From: Apium graveolens
Taxonomy: Eukaryota > Streptophyta > Magnoliopsida > Apiales > Apiaceae
Assembly: GCF_009905375.1 (NCBI RefSeq)
Contig: NC_133653.1
Span: forward strand, 65,073,414-65,137,413
Direction of reading: 5' to 3'
DNA length: 64,000 nucleotides
Shown here: piece after piece, positions 50,713 to 61,760 of the stretch
Layout: each line of letters starts with the position of its first letter
Position numbering within the stretch: position 1 is the first letter of the stretch
Position numbers and translations under genes: made by a program
The notes under the pieces: model-generated
Seen by the model: the letters and a program-made list of their open reading frames with translations, nothing else
The model's database searches: none
What the model was told of the DNA's origin: nothing

Positions 50713-52647
50713 TTTCTGTAACACCCCCAAATCCGGGGTCGGGGATCCGGGTTGTCCCGAGTTCCATTTCCCTTAATAATACTTAATCTTAATAATCAAC
50801 CAACTATTGTGTACTGTGACCCCACAATACACACACACACACACACCACAAGTTATAGTCTCAAAGATGAATACCAAAAATAACACAAGTCGTTTTATTC
50901 CACAATTATAAGCCATTACACCTTAAAAGGGTTTCTAAATAAATTTACATTTCTTTTCCATTATTACAATTCATAAATATACATAAATCTGGTACATCAG
51001 AAGTTGAAAGCCTAGCCTATTGGTAGATCCTACCTCGGTTATAATGGCATCAACGCCTACAGGAAACCGCGGAACATTTCCTAACCGCTTGCGAATCGAG
51101 AGCTTGGTCCTGTTCATCTTTTCTATCTGTTGTTGTGTGATGAAAGAAGAAAGCAAGGGTGAGCAACAAGCCCACCAAAATAATATGTATAATGATTAAC
51201 AATATATGAGCATTCTCATAGTACTCGTGAAAGTCTTGGTCAAGAGGAAATGAACCAAGCTGATATCTTAACGCGACCAAGTAGCAAAATATTCAGTATA
51301 TATACATATATACTTTTCACAATCTTTGATATCCTCTGACATGTATAATATACACAGAATTCCAGTTTATAACTGTATAAAAATATTGTTGCAAGGTGAT
51401 CTAATATATCTGACCTTGTCTCAACATTTTCCTAAAACCTTTGTCATTCATAAGACAATCATTAACTAGATATAAGTTTAAAAGATGAAGTTACAAGATA
51501 CTCCAATATACTTATATCTTTTCCGAATACTACTTGAACTACCACCGTTCAATGTATAAATAGTTAATCCCATAAATTAAGCTACAAGACAAAACTTGTA
51601 TAGAATCAATCTTTAAAATATCATCAAAATAAAATGAAGTTACGAGATACTTCATTTGATGCAAACATCATTTTGAAAACTGTTCCCTGCTAACACTCCA
51701 CAATCGCCCAACCGTGGCCTTCCTATCGAAGTGCTCTGGGTAGTGTTGCAGAAATATCCAATTGGATGATGAACTCATTACGGGAGTTTTGTCGCGCCAG
51801 GAAGACCACTTACGATGATCAGTCGTAGTAGTGCAACCCCACCATTTTCTACATGTAGAGGAGAACCTGTCGGATTTACTTGTCAACCGAACACTGGACT
51901 CCTAAGGAATGTAACGTCTTAGCGGAACTTCCAGGCCATTTGGGCCAATATAATAAGGCTGGGCCGGCGCCACTCGACCACTTACGCCACTCCTACTTCA
52001 GATGAAATCCATGACTCTGAAAGGTAAAGCTCGTCCCCACTTTCCCCAAGTAGAAACTTGTTGATACGGCTCAACCAAGAAGTCGTATCTAGTTGGAAAG
52101 GGAAACTCACCGATATTTCCCAGGCGATGCCTGTTAATGGATTAACTTGTTCCAAGAATTTTACTTCCCGAGTGTTGGGTAAGTAATCAAAAACTCTTTT
52201 ATCAGAATAGCAACCTTGTTGCGAATATAAAACACACCACAGAGCCGGATCCCTCAGGTTTTGAGTGAGTATTTAAATCCCCTTCTAAAGGAGGATCTTA
52301 AATTTATAAAAAAATGAGTTTTGGGATCCGCTCTAACTTTTAAAATCATTTTGAAGACTCGCAAACATTTTTAAGAATGTTTGGAGTAATGCTGATTTAA
52401 TAAAATAAATCAGTCCCAATATATTAGAAAATATCTGAATATTATTATTTAAATAATATTCCCATAAACAATAATCTTTATAAAAATAATTGAAGTAGAA
52501 GTTTTAAAGCTTATACTTGCAATGAATGTTAAATAACCAAAGATATACTTATACGAAAGTACTATCTTTATTTGAATAATCAAAAGTGAGTTTGATTATC
52601 GACACATTATTCCTTAATAAAATAAGGAATAATAATTAGTAATTAAT

Positions 52648-52865
52648 CGGAGTCATAAGCCCTCGAATGAATATTCAAAATAATATTCATTAATAAAATA
52701 AACGGAGTCATAAGCCCTCGAATGAATATTCAAAATAATATTCATTAATAAAATAAACGGAGTCATAAGCCCTCGAATGAATATTCAAAATAATATTTAT
52801 TAAATAAAATAAACGGAGTCATAAGCCCTCGAATGAATATTCAAAATAATATTCATTAATAAAAA
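52648..52865. repeat. Four 55-56 bp tandem units in the right LTR of copy F
   Basis: Units begin at 52648, 52703, 52758 and 52814; same consensus and same number as in the left LTR, so the array predates the insertion. Confidence 0.88.
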
Positions 52866-52914
52866 TAAAGTTATCGAATAAACCTTATTCGAATAATAGC
52901 CTTGAAAACTATTC

Positions 52915-52918
52915 ATAT

Positions 52919-52965
<47 letters not shown>
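52915..52965. repeat. Long TA microsatellite in the right LTR of copy F
   Basis: About 50 bp of TA/AATA repeats, longer than at 42885-42913. Confidence 0.85.
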
Positions 52966-52966
<1 letters not shown>

Positions 52967-55038
52967 TCGGGAACATCGACTCCCGGTTTTAGAAAAATGT
53001 TCACCTTTGGGTCCCCTATACTAAGGGTATACGCAAATACCGCTTATCTCTAGCATAGGTATTATCAACTGAATCAACAGATATATATATATAAAGAATA
53101 TGAAACAGGCATGCATATATACCATATCACATGCTACAATATATCGCAAGAATTTGCTAATTAACCATGATGTATCTATCGCAAGATAATGCATATACAA
53201 ATGTATACATCACAACAACAGTATAACGGGTAGAAAACTTGCCTGAGCGACTGGGGGTTACAAATGGCTTGGGATGAGTCTGGTAACCTATAAACAACAT
53301 ATAAGTTGGAATTAAACCAAAGTCACTTATCAATCTATACTTTAACCAATTTAGACTCTAATGCTCGCTTTGCGCTTACTGATTCTCTTAAGTCGCTCGA
53401 GTACCCTCGGCTCCACTATTTTTAATAAATTAACCATTATGAATTTTAAGGCGATTCTTTCGTCAGTGTCTTACCAACTGCCTAATACACTTTACATAAT
53501 TGTTTCATACTCCAATTAGTCCTTTTAGGTCTTTCACCTATGTTTTAAAGTAAGGCGAGGGGTAATGATTCGTTCGCGAAACGTCGTTACTTAAAACGGT
53601 CGTTCTCCTAAAACGTACATCGGAATCAAATGAACTACATATCAAAACGAAGCACGTAACATGAACTATCTAATCATGGCAATGGTAAAAACCTAGAAGT
53701 GAGTTTACGGGTCCTAATGTTAAGAACAAAAACAGCCTAAAGTAAATCGGACATTACGACGGCTATGTTTACGCGATTACCCAAATTTAAACCACTCCAA
53801 ATCATCTCACAATCAATTCACAATCAACATCCCAACCAAACTCCATCCATACTTCATCATAACAGCCCCAACAACTCCACATTATCAATTTATACTATTC
53901 TTAAACATGAATTTAAACTACAATTAAGTTCATTAATCAACAATCCAAAAATTACCACTCCAAAAACTTCACAAAACCAACTAATCTCTACATTCACAAC
54001 AAACAAGCCTCTCATGAATTATAACAACAAAACTAAACCTAATTACTCAAATAAAGTTAGGGTTTGGAGGGGTTATACCTTCCTTGGAGAGTGGAGAATC
54101 AAGTAATTAGCTTGGAATCACCCTTAAAGTCCTTATCCAAGCTTAATCTAAACAAAACTTCAAGAACAAAAATTTTAGTTCTTAAAAAACACTATTCACC
54201 ATCTTCTTCCATGATTTTTAGGAAGAGATTGTGAATGATTTAGGAGCTCAAACTTATAGGATATCCATAACTAAGCATAAGGAGTCCTAGATAATTACCT
54301 TGCAATTTAACAAAGCTTGGAACTAGGATTTTGATTTTTCTTTCTTTGGAAAAGAAGAAAAGCCGAGAGCTTTGATGAATGAGATGAAATTTTTTGTGTT
54401 TTTGGTGAAAATGAAATGTTTTGGCTTGGTTGGTTGACATTTTGATTTGTTTTGTTTTGTTACCTTTTTACCATGGTAACTTTTGTGTGGTTCTAATTCA
54501 ACCAACAACACACTTTGCTTGGTCATGCTTATGTCACCATGTGATGTCACCCTCCCTCCTTTGTCCTCTTCTTATTGGTTTGATGACATCATCCCCACTA
54601 ATCTCTTTGATTAGCTTTTAATTATTTGGCTAATGACCGCTGATCTGTTATACGGTTCGCTTAACTTTCGTTTTCGTTTATCGTTTGAGGGATCATACCC
54701 GGGATCTTATTACTTAGGTTCCCTTAACCTTTCTCAATACATTATATTTCTTTTATGATCCTCTATTAAAATTCTTGAATTTAAATCCTTTTTATCCTGT
54801 TACCTTATACTCAATTCTTTCGATATCTGGTGGATTTTCGGGAAAAATCAAAAGGTTCAAATTTGGATTCTGACGATCTTTACATACACTTATATACCAC
54901 ATAGAGTACTAATAATATCCCAGAAGATCAATAAAAGAACCCCTACATAGTGTGGCATGAAAAGTTTTCTTATTCAGCATAATCAGCAAAACACTATTCA
55001 TAAGGGTTTCAAAAATTCCAAAAATTGGGTTTATTACA

Positions 55039-55043
55039 GATGT
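55039..55043. other. Target-site duplication GATGT of copy F, right
   Basis: Partner of 40685-40689. Confidence 0.9.
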
Positions 55044-56177
55044 TTTCCAGGCCTTGATTACCTCTTGCTCACTTTCTAACTGTTTAGAAAGAATTTCTAC
55101 TTTCTTAACAGCTTCTTCTAGTTCACTTTCAACAGTCAAGCATTTAATTTTAATCTTTTCAAGCTCAATTACCTGATTCTCTAACACAGCATTCCTATCA
55201 CTTAAAAACAAATTATTCTCTTTGATTCTTGTGTTTTCTTTAGCTAGTGATTTAAGGGAAACACACAAATGATATAATTCATTGGACATATCATTTATGG
55301 CTTCATTGCAAACAATCTTAGAAAGCTGAGAGAGATCAGTAGTAATTACCTGGTTGCTTGATGAACTAGTTTCATTTTCATCAGAATTAGCCATAAGGGC
55401 TAGGTTGACATATTCCATATCATCATCTTCATTGACTCCATCTGCTGCCCAATCCTCTTGAGTCAGAAAAGCTCTTTCCTTTTGTTTGAGCAAATCAAAA
55501 TACTTCTTTTTGTAATCAACTTGCTCAAATTTCTTCTTATAAGAGGTTGGCTTTCTGCACTCATTTGCAAAGTGTCCACTAATGCCACAGTTATAACATT
55601 TGAAATTAGATTTTTTCACCATGTTTTTGTTTGGCTTAGTGAATTTTGTATTTTTCCTGAATTTCATCTTTGCAAACCTCCTGGACAGAAAGGCCAGATA
55701 TTCATCAACATCATCAGAGTCATCTTGACTGGAATTGTCTTCATCCTCAGCTACTTGCTCCTTTCCCTTGCTTGATTCTGATTTGTTTGTGCCAATTTTG
55801 AGACTTGGCATTGTCTTTTTCTCATTCCTGGCTTCAATCTTCTCATTGTCAGCTACAAGTGCAACTGATCCTCCTTTTCTCTTTCCCTTTTCCAACAGCT
55901 CATCTTGCTCCATCTCAAGTTCATATGTCTTCAAAATTCCATATAATCTTTCAAGTGTGAAGTCCTTATAATCTTGAGAATTTCTTAGAGAAACAGTCAT
56001 AGGCTTCCATTCCTTTGGTAGAGACCTCAGAAATTTTAAATTGGAGTCCTTGATTTGGTACACTCTGCCATACAGCTTCAATCCATTCAACAGTTTCTGA
56101 AATCTGTTGAAGGTATCATTCAATGATTCTCCTTCTTCAAAATGAAAATATTCATACTGTTGAATGAGAAGCTGCAT
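55044..56177 (-). CDS. gag: Main gag of copy E, right of the F insertion
   Basis: The open frame (54909-56177) reads from MQLLIQQYEYFHF through FQKLLNGLKLYGRVYQIKDS, FLRSLPKEWKPMTVSLRNSQ and LYGILKTYELEMEQ. An acidic linker (EDEDNSSQDDSDDVDEYL) follows, then an intact CCHC knuckle CYNCGISGHFANEC at about 55558-55600, then a coiled coil (55050-55330, ENTRIKENNLFLSDRN, LEEAVKKVEILSKQLESEQE). True gag ends at KAWKTS where F is inserted; the last 44 codons of the open frame are LTR F. Intact in this stretch. Confidence 0.9.
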
Positions 56178-56509
56178 TTTGTTTCCTTAGCAGTTTGGCT
56201 ATTAAAGACATTGTCAAACATATCTTGATCTAGGCCATTAAACAGAATGTTCATGGCTTTCTTGTCCTTGTGAACCTTTTCAATATCTTCAACAGTCCAT
56301 TCTGCTTTTAGCTTGGGAATAGACTGTCCAACAACAACTGTTGCACTAGCAGCTATGGCCACCTTGTGAGGGATGTGAGGACCATTTTCAATGCAGTTGA
56401 TGTAGCTTTCATCTTGAGAGAGAAGATGTAAATGCATCTTCACTTTCCAGTGATGATTGTTATCTCTTTCCAGGATTTGAATCTTTACACCAATATCCTT
56501 CTTACTCAT
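56120..56509 (-). CDS. gag: N-terminal gag of copy E (129 codons)
   Basis: Starts 47 bp inside the PBS. HWKVKMHLHLLSQDESYINCIENGPHIP resembles the copia gag N-terminus; AEWTVEDIEKVHKDKKAMNILFNGLDQDMFDNV follows. At TAKE the expected EIW...I.CEGT block is missing: sequence jumps to NKMQLLIQ in another frame, so a small out-of-frame deletion joins the two gag parts near 56170-56185. Confidence 0.85.
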   Translation of the reverse strand: MSKKDIGVKIQILERDNNHHWKVKMHLHLLSQDESYINCIENGPHIPHKVAIAASATVVVGQSIPKLKAEWTVEDIEKVHKDKKAMNILFNGLDQDMFDNVFNSQTAKETKCSFSFNSMNIFILKKENH

Positions 56510-56555
56510 GATGTTAGCAGAATAGATCTTTAAACTCTTTGTATGTTAAGAGCTT

Positions 56556-56567
56556 GCTCTGATACCA
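56556..56567 (-). other. Primer-binding site of copy E
   Basis: The minus strand reads TGGTATCAGAGC, a perfect iMet-type PBS, two bases inside the 5' LTR. Confidence 0.9.
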
Positions 56568-56924
56568 ATTGTTATTCCCAGTGAACTAACAATGAGATTT
56601 ACAGAAGGGGGTTGAATGTAAATCTCAAAACTTTTTCAAGTTTTGAGCAGTTTCTAGGCTATTGTATTTTGATGAACAAGTGTGTGTGAATTGCTTTCAG
56701 CTAATGCAGATAAATATATATTTAAACACAAATGTAAAGAACACAACAGACTTAAAAACTTTTCTAGTGGTTTTGTTGTTCCACCAGAGATGTGTTATTT
56801 CAGAAAATCTGTGATTCAAAGAATTAAATCACAGTTGCGTCCTAGTACAAACTAGATGATTTTCTCTCTGGATTTTTCTAAACAGCTCTGTAAAATTCAC
56901 ACCTAATTACTAGCTGCTACTTGG

Positions 56925-56932
56925 TTTATATA
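56925..56932 (-). promoter_or_regulatory. TATA box in the 5' LTR of copy E
   Basis: TATATAAA on the minus strand in the same context as 30542-30549. It would drive transcription toward gag. Confidence 0.62.
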
Positions 56933-57182
56933 TCACCAAGTTTACAAGTGAAGACAAAACTATAAAATACAAATAAAAGATTCTTCACATGTTTCTTCTT
57001 CATTTCTCTATCCAATGCAATTTAGGTTTAGCTATGAATCTTTGAATACTTCCTTGTTTGCACCAGAATGGAAATGCTGCATTTTCTTGATTCCTCCTAG
57101 AGGCTGCCACATTCCAGTTTGTCTCTGTCAACCCATGTGCCTCTGTCAGCTTATGAATTATCACTATCAACTGCTATCGAAC

Positions 57183-57385
57183 TAAGCATCTGTTGAAGCT
57201 TTCATCCGTTGATGCTTTATTTGTTGAAGCTTTATCCGTTGATGCATTTAGCAGTTGAAGCTTTATCCGTTGATGTATTTAGCAGCTGAAGCTTTATTCG
57301 TTGAAGCACTCATCCATTGATGGATGTTATCCGTTGAAGCTTTAGAGACATCCGTTGAAGCTTTGTTTCTCATCCGTTGAAGGCC
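57183..57385 (-). repeat. ATCCGTTGA array in the right LTR of copy E
   Basis: About ten exact or near-exact motifs in 200 bp; two GCATTTAGCAGTTGAA-type units against four in the left LTR. Confidence 0.88.
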
Positions 57386-57689
57386 TTTAATATCAGTTGA
57401 TACTACTTCACTTATACAAAATTACAAGGCATGAAATATTTACAATTAGCCCTCCTATATGCATATCCACTAGTAGTCAACATGACTGATAATTTCCCAC
57501 AACATCTAAGAATTACAACTTAAATACAGAGAATGAAATGTGCTACAGTACTAAACTTATTTCTAAGTAAAGCTACTCCTTCAACGAATAGCCAAAATGG
57601 TCTTATCCGTTGAGGCTACAGACACTAGATTTCTACTTAAGTGTTTTGTTTAACTTATCATCAAACTAATACACATATTCCTAACAAGT

Positions 57690-57694
57690 CCTTC
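57690..57694. other. Target-site duplication of copy E, right (AGTCC)
   Basis: Partner of AGCCC at 30181-30185, one transition apart. Confidence 0.8.
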
Positions 57695-58653
57695 CAGCTC
57701 AGGCCAAAGAAACTGTTTCCAATACAGTTGTTACTCCTCATGTCTCTCCAATTAAAGCTACAGATGATGCTAAAGAACAAACTGATAATTCTGAAATAGA
57801 TATTCATAATTTAAATATACCGGAAGTTCTTTATCTGGAAGCTCCATCTACATCAAAGACACCAGCTCTGGAGATAAATTCTGCTGATCAGAATTTAGAT
57901 GATGTTATTCCTGAATCTCCAGTTGCTTCACACACTGTTGAGCTATCAGAACATAATGAGTCTTCCTCAAGTTCTGATGATAGTGTTTCTGCTGAGACTC
58001 CAGTACCTATTCTGGGCAAGGAAGAATTGGTGAAGAAATTTGTTGAAAAGGAAACACCTATTCCTTGGGAGGATACTCACAGAGGTGTTGAGTGGACCAA
58101 GAAGTGGAATCAATCTGATTTTATTCCATGTTCTAAAGTTCTGACAGAGCATATTGCAAAGGCTGATGAGTTTCTTACAAATGCTGATTTCAAGACACAA
58201 CTCAAGATCACAGCTCTGTCTATAAAACATCTTCAAGGTCTACATACTGCTACTCATGAAAAGGTTGATACACTTAGAGAACAAGCTGATAAGCTAGATC
58301 AAGTGCTCAAGCTTGACAAGAACAGGTATATCAGACCTATTTCTGAGAAAGTTGCAGCAATTTAGAAAACTCAAGAGAAGCAACATGCCTAAATTGCTGA
58401 GGTTCTGGTTAATCAAGCTTCTCAGAAAGCTCAATTTGATGAAATCCAATCTTCAGTTGAACTTCTTCTTTCTCTCTTACTTCCTGATGATGCCAAAAAA
58501 GGGGAGAAGGTAGTTAAGTCCAAATGCTCACCTACTCAAGAACTGAAGAAAAAGGATGATGAAAGTAATGACCAGGGAAACTCTGAAAAAAGCAGAGGTC
58601 AAAGAAAAGTTTAAGGAAAATCTTCTATTCAGAACAAGTCAAGTTCTGATGCT
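57695..58653 (+). pseudogene. ORF3 of copy C, resumed after the E insertion
   Basis: The frame is open from 57697 through 58027-58365: acidic Ser/Thr/Glu-rich, then KEELVKKFVEKETPIPWEDTH, VEWTKKWNQSDFIPC and a helical segment (LREQADKLDQVLKLDKN). TAG at 58363-58365, another stop near 58390, then LLSLLLPDDAKKGEK, the point equivalent to where copy A sits in copy B. TAA near 58612 replaces the CAA of copy B. Confidence 0.75.
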
Positions 58654-59427
58654 GTGAATGCTCAAAGACTGAAGTCAAGTGGTGATAAGCAAAGTCTGAT
58701 GTCCAGTTCGGATATTCTGATTCAGTCAGGATCTGAAGACTCTCAGAGGTTTTTGCAAACTCTAAAGTTAAAGGGGAAGCAGACTAATGTTTATTACAAA
58801 GATCCTAAAATCCAGACACTTGATGAGGAGATAGCAAGAAGATTATTTCTGAAACATAATCCTGGAATGGATTTAGAAACTCTCAAGGAGGAAGAAGCTA
58901 GATTTGCTGCTGAAAAGACAAATCCTAAGTCTAAAGCTTCTAATGCAAAGAAACCTCCAAGGCCTAAGGAGAAAGGCATTGTGAACAAAGAGAAATCAAT
59001 CACTGAGGCATCTAAAGCCAAAACAAGATCAAAAATTGAGATTGATTCTAAATCAAAAGGAAAAGAAAAGGTTGGTGAACATTTAAGGAAAAAGAAAAAT
59101 TCTTCCATTCCAGTCTATCAAACTACATTGCATGATGATGATTTGATAGAAGATGAAACTATTCAAATTCCGAAAAGAAGAAAGATAAGTGAAGATTCTA
59201 AAACAACCTCTAACACTGCTCAAGTTATTGTTCAGAATAAAGGACAGCAAGCTATAGAAGAAACAACAAATTCTGATCAAGTTGATTTGGATAAAATGAC
59301 AATTGCTGATAAGAAGAAGCTGTTATGGAAGAAAGCTACTCCAGTTGAACCAAAATCCAATCTCATGATGAGTCAACTTGCTACATTTGGGTTGAGATCC
59401 AAGCAACCTAGAGATACAGCTGGATAA
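58654..59427 (+). CDS. ORF3 of copy C, Lys-rich middle segment (257 codons)
   Basis: Matches B 5300-6180: VYYKDPKIQTLDEEIARRLF, HNPGMDLETLKEEEARFAAE, KPPRPKEKGI, a Lys-rich stretch and KKLLWKKATPVEPKSNLMMS. TAA at 59425-59427 where copy B has TTA (Leu). Largely charged and helical. Function unknown. Confidence 0.78.
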   Translation: MNAQRLKSSGDKQSLMSSSDILIQSGSEDSQRFLQTLKLKGKQTNVYYKDPKIQTLDEEIARRLFLKHNPGMDLETLKEEEARFAAEKTNPKSKASNAKKPPRPKEKGIVNKEKSITEASKAKTRSKIEIDSKSKGKEKVGEHLRKKKNSSIPVYQTTLHDDDLIEDETIQIPKRRKISEDSKTTSNTAQVIVQNKGQQAIEETTNSDQVDLDKMTIADKKKLLWKKATPVEPKSNLMMSQLATFGLRSKQPRDTAG

Positions 59428-60102
59428 GGTTTTGACGAAGAGAAAATTCAAACTGGAGTAGAGGTTACTCTAAAAGATCCTTTCATATTGATAGACAAGC
59501 CATATGAACAAATCAAACAAAGTCACCTTGACAAGGTGTTGTCTGCTCAAGTTGTGATAGATGCTCATGATAAGGAGAATCTAAAAGAGAAATTGATCTT
59601 ATTTCTCAATGATGGAAGGACTTATAGATTAGCTGATTCTGATGTATTAAAGAAGTCTATCAGAGAGCTTCAACATATTCATTATCTTCTGGAAGTAAAA
59701 TCTGATGTTACAAAAAGATGGTCAGAATATATTATGAAGGTTATAAGAGATCTATTCAGAATCTCCGGTACAAAGACTTCTCATTACAATCCAATGATTA
59801 TTGAAGGTGATGGAAGAGAAATTCCTATGCTGAAGAATTCTGCTAAGGTGGAAGTTATTCTGAAAGGAAGATGCTTATGTTATAATGAAAACTCTTCACA
59901 TCCTAAGGTTATCAGAGTTGGTGATGGACTTGAAAGAACATCCATTCAAGCTCTCAGAACAACCATTTATCAAATTGGTGATAGTAAAGAAGAAGAACTG
60001 ATGCAGGTCAAAGCACAGTTAGCTGAAGTTCTGAAGAAAGATGAAGATAATCTGATAAGAGATTTTGTTAAGAATCATTATGGATTCAGATTGATTCAGT
60101 AA
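59428..60102 (+). CDS. ORF3 of copy C, C-terminal domain
   Basis: The frame continues through GVEVTLKDPFIL to the open piece 59488-60102 (204 codons): LSAQVVIDAHDKENLKEKLI, LFLNDGRTYRLADSDVLKKS, IRELQHIHYLLEVKSDVTKR, KVEVILKGRCLCYNENSSHP and FVKNHYGFRLIQ. It is about 80 percent identical to copy B by eye, and unlike the N-terminal part is free of low complexity. It distantly resembles the C-terminal domain of family-2 ORF3. No membrane segment. Confidence 0.82.
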   Translation, partial: GFDEEKIQTGVEVTLKDPFILIDKPYEQIKQSHLDKVLSAQVVIDAHDKENLKEKLILFLNDGRTYRLADSDVLKKSIRELQHIHYLLEVKSDVTKRWSEYIMKVIRDLFRISGTKTSHYNPMIIEGDGREIPMLKNSAKVEVILKGRCLCYNENSSHPKVIRVGDGLERTSIQALRTTIYQIGDSKEEELMQVKAQLAEVLKKDEDNLIRDFVKNHYGFRLIQ

Positions 60103-60229
60103 TGCTGGTAAAGCTGGATGTTTTGTAAGTTGTAATTATTTGTTTAGTCAAACTCTTATTGCATTTAAACTTAAATGTTTTTGACATCATCAAATCTATT
60201 AACTTGTACATTCTTGCATAATTTACAAG
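60103..60229 (+). other. 3' untranslated spacer of copy C
   Basis: Matches 6843-6969 of copy B; no ORF. Confidence 0.6.
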
Positions 60230-60240
60230 TTGGGGGAGAT
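60230..60240 (+). other. Polypurine tract of copy C
   Basis: TTGGGGGAGAT before the 3' LTR, as in copies B and G. Confidence 0.85.
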
Positions 60241-60835
60241 TGTTGAATATATTTGAGATGTCATGTCTCATATGTTTCATGTTTAGTTCTCATATCTTAA
60301 CTAACATGAAATATCAGTTCTTACTGAAATCAGGACTTACTGGAAGTCAGAACTTAAGGATATCAGAACTTAGATTATCAGAAGATAATATCAGAAGATG
60401 GATATCATAACATAAGTACTGGAGGACTTACAGTTAAGGAAGGAAGCTGATTTACAGGAAAGAAGATCGAGACTAATAAAAGAAGAAGATATGCAAGGAA
60501 ATAGTTCGGGGACTAGAAGAATTATAAGATATCTGGTTGATATATTTTAGGAGACAAAATTATATTCCATATCAACTAGAAGTTATCTTGTAACTGTGTG
60601 TCTATATAAACACAAACATAGGTTTACTCTATAAGAGTTACGATCATCGAGAAGATCATATAATTGTAACCTAACAGCTCTCGTGATATTTGTTCATCAC
60701 TGAGAGAGAACAGTTCCATTGTAATAGAGTTTGTTATATCGAATACATATGTTTTCTGTTACTTGTGCTTTAAATCGATTTGATTGTATTCTACACTGTA
60801 TTCAACCCCCTTCTACAGTGTTGTGTGACCTAACA
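60241..60835 (+). repeat. 3' LTR of copy C (595 bp)
   Basis: TGTTGAATATATTTG to GTGACCTAACA; partner of 21611-22200. TATATAAA at 60603-60610. Confidence 0.92.
60603..60610 (+). promoter_or_regulatory. TATA box in the 3' LTR of copy C
   Basis: TATATAAA at the same relative place as 21973-21980. Confidence 0.55.
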
Positions 60836-60840
60836 CACTA
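60836..60840. other. Target-site duplication CACTA of copy C, right
   Basis: Partner of 21606-21610. Confidence 0.9.
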
Positions 60841-61379
60841 TTCTGAATTTAGAATAGGGGAAAAACTTGCCTTTCACACGATCTATCACAGACAAATCAC
60901 CTTTCTCTAATCCTAGCTCAGCCCGACTTGGTTTCTTTGTCTCTATCAAAGAAATAGGCTTATTTAGTCAACTCGTATCTCAATCGCGTTTCAAACCGAC
61001 TTCACGTAGCCCTTATCGTCTACCCGTATGCGATTAATTGACTCGTATAATAAATAATAACATATAAGACTTGATTAACCACATAATTCACATAGCACAT
61101 AAGTCACATGGTCATTCTAGGTTTAAAATAATTTTTAGAATCAAAATCAACTCACTATTCGCGTTACTGAACATTATCTGGCTCGTTTCCTATTTTTCAG
61201 AATTTATGGGACTCGTCTCTATAAGTAATAGGATATATAAACAGATAAATATCAAACGTCGACCCACTTCTAAAGGAAATTAAAATTTAAAACTATTTTT
61301 AATGAAAATAGATCATTTTTCCGAGTCAAAGGGATTTCGTTTTGCTTAAATAGGATAAACGGTTCAATTATTGTTCGAT

Positions 61380-61760
61380 AAATAAGAATAAATCAATTTA
61401 TTATTCAATATACTTAATTATTCAAAATTATTGAAGCTCAGAATTATTTTAAAATAATTATTTAGGAAAAATCAGAATTAAAAATGAATTTCCAAAATTT
61501 TTGGAATTAAAATGAATTTATTATGAAATATTCAAAATAATTTAATTAAATATCAAAATAATTAATCATTTTTAAATAATTAATAAATAATGAATAAATA
61601 TTAATTAATTAAAGAAATAGTTAATTTCGAATTTTAGAAAATATTTCAGAATTATTTATAATATAAATCAATTAATTAAATAATTAATTAATCAATTTAT
61701 AAAAATAAATAAAACTGAATTTTTTGTAATTAATAAAAATATAAATATAATATAAATTCA
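61380..61760. repeat. AT-rich low-complexity tract in LTR H
   Basis: Runs of AATTAATTAAATAATTAATT-type sequence over about 380 bp, without unit periodicity. No ORF. Confidence 0.7.

Larger units (their letters stand above)
40690..55038 (-). mobile_element. Copy F: Ty3/gypsy chromovirus (Tekay/Del-like) with 4.3-kb LTRs
   Basis: Two LTRs (40690-44972 and 50717-55038) and a perfect GATGT duplication define one insertion in the gag of copy E. The iMet PBS (50701-50712) and polypurine tract (44973-44990) give minus orientation. The 5.7-kb interior keeps a Pro-rich gag-like ORF and relics of RT, RNase H and integrase in gypsy order, all riddled with stops. LTR length and TGTAATAACCCC/GGTGTTACA termini suit Tekay-type elements. 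It is the innermost and probably youngest insertion of the right stack. Confidence 0.92.
50717..55038 (-). repeat. 5' LTR of copy F (4,322 bp)
   Basis: TGTAACACCCCC to GGTTTATTACA on the plus strand; partner of 40690-44972. It contains the 55-bp tandem array at 52648-52865 and a longer TA run at 52915-52965. Confidence 0.93.
30186..57689 (-). mobile_element. Copy E: family-2 Ty1/copia element, complete but split by copy F
   Basis: Minus-strand element inserted in ORF3 of copy C. The 5' LTR is at right (56570-57689), with a canonical iMet PBS and gag. Gag is cut by F at 40689/55039. Pol is at 36449-39791, ORF3 at 31565-35907, the polypurine tract at 31408-31421 and the 3' LTR at left (30186-31407). 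The flanking duplication is AGCCC/AGTCC. Without F it is about 13.2 kb. It is the better preserved family-2 copy, but still has several frameshifts. Confidence 0.92.
56570..57689 (-). repeat. 5' LTR of copy E (1,120 bp)
   Basis: TGTTATTCCC to CCTAACA on the plus strand; partner of 30186-31407 but about 100 bp shorter because its motif array (57183-57385) has fewer units. Confidence 0.92.
21611..60835 (+). mobile_element. Copy C: complete family-1 Ty1/copia element, split by nested copies E and F
   Basis: Both LTRs (21611-22200 and 60241-60835) and a perfect CACTA duplication are present. Gag, protease, integrase, RT and RNase H lie at 22253-27985. The third ORF starts about 29.9 kb and is interrupted at 30185 by copy E, then resumes at 57695 and ends at 60102. 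Removing E restores an element of about 11.7 kb. It is non-autonomous because of many stops and frameshifts. The two LTRs differ at about 30 of 590 positions by eye. Confidence 0.92.

Noticed and set aside
56556..56567. tRNA-like sequence at the LTR borders
   Set aside because: Only the 12 bases complementary to the 3' end of iMet tRNA are present; they are primer-binding sites, not tRNA genes.
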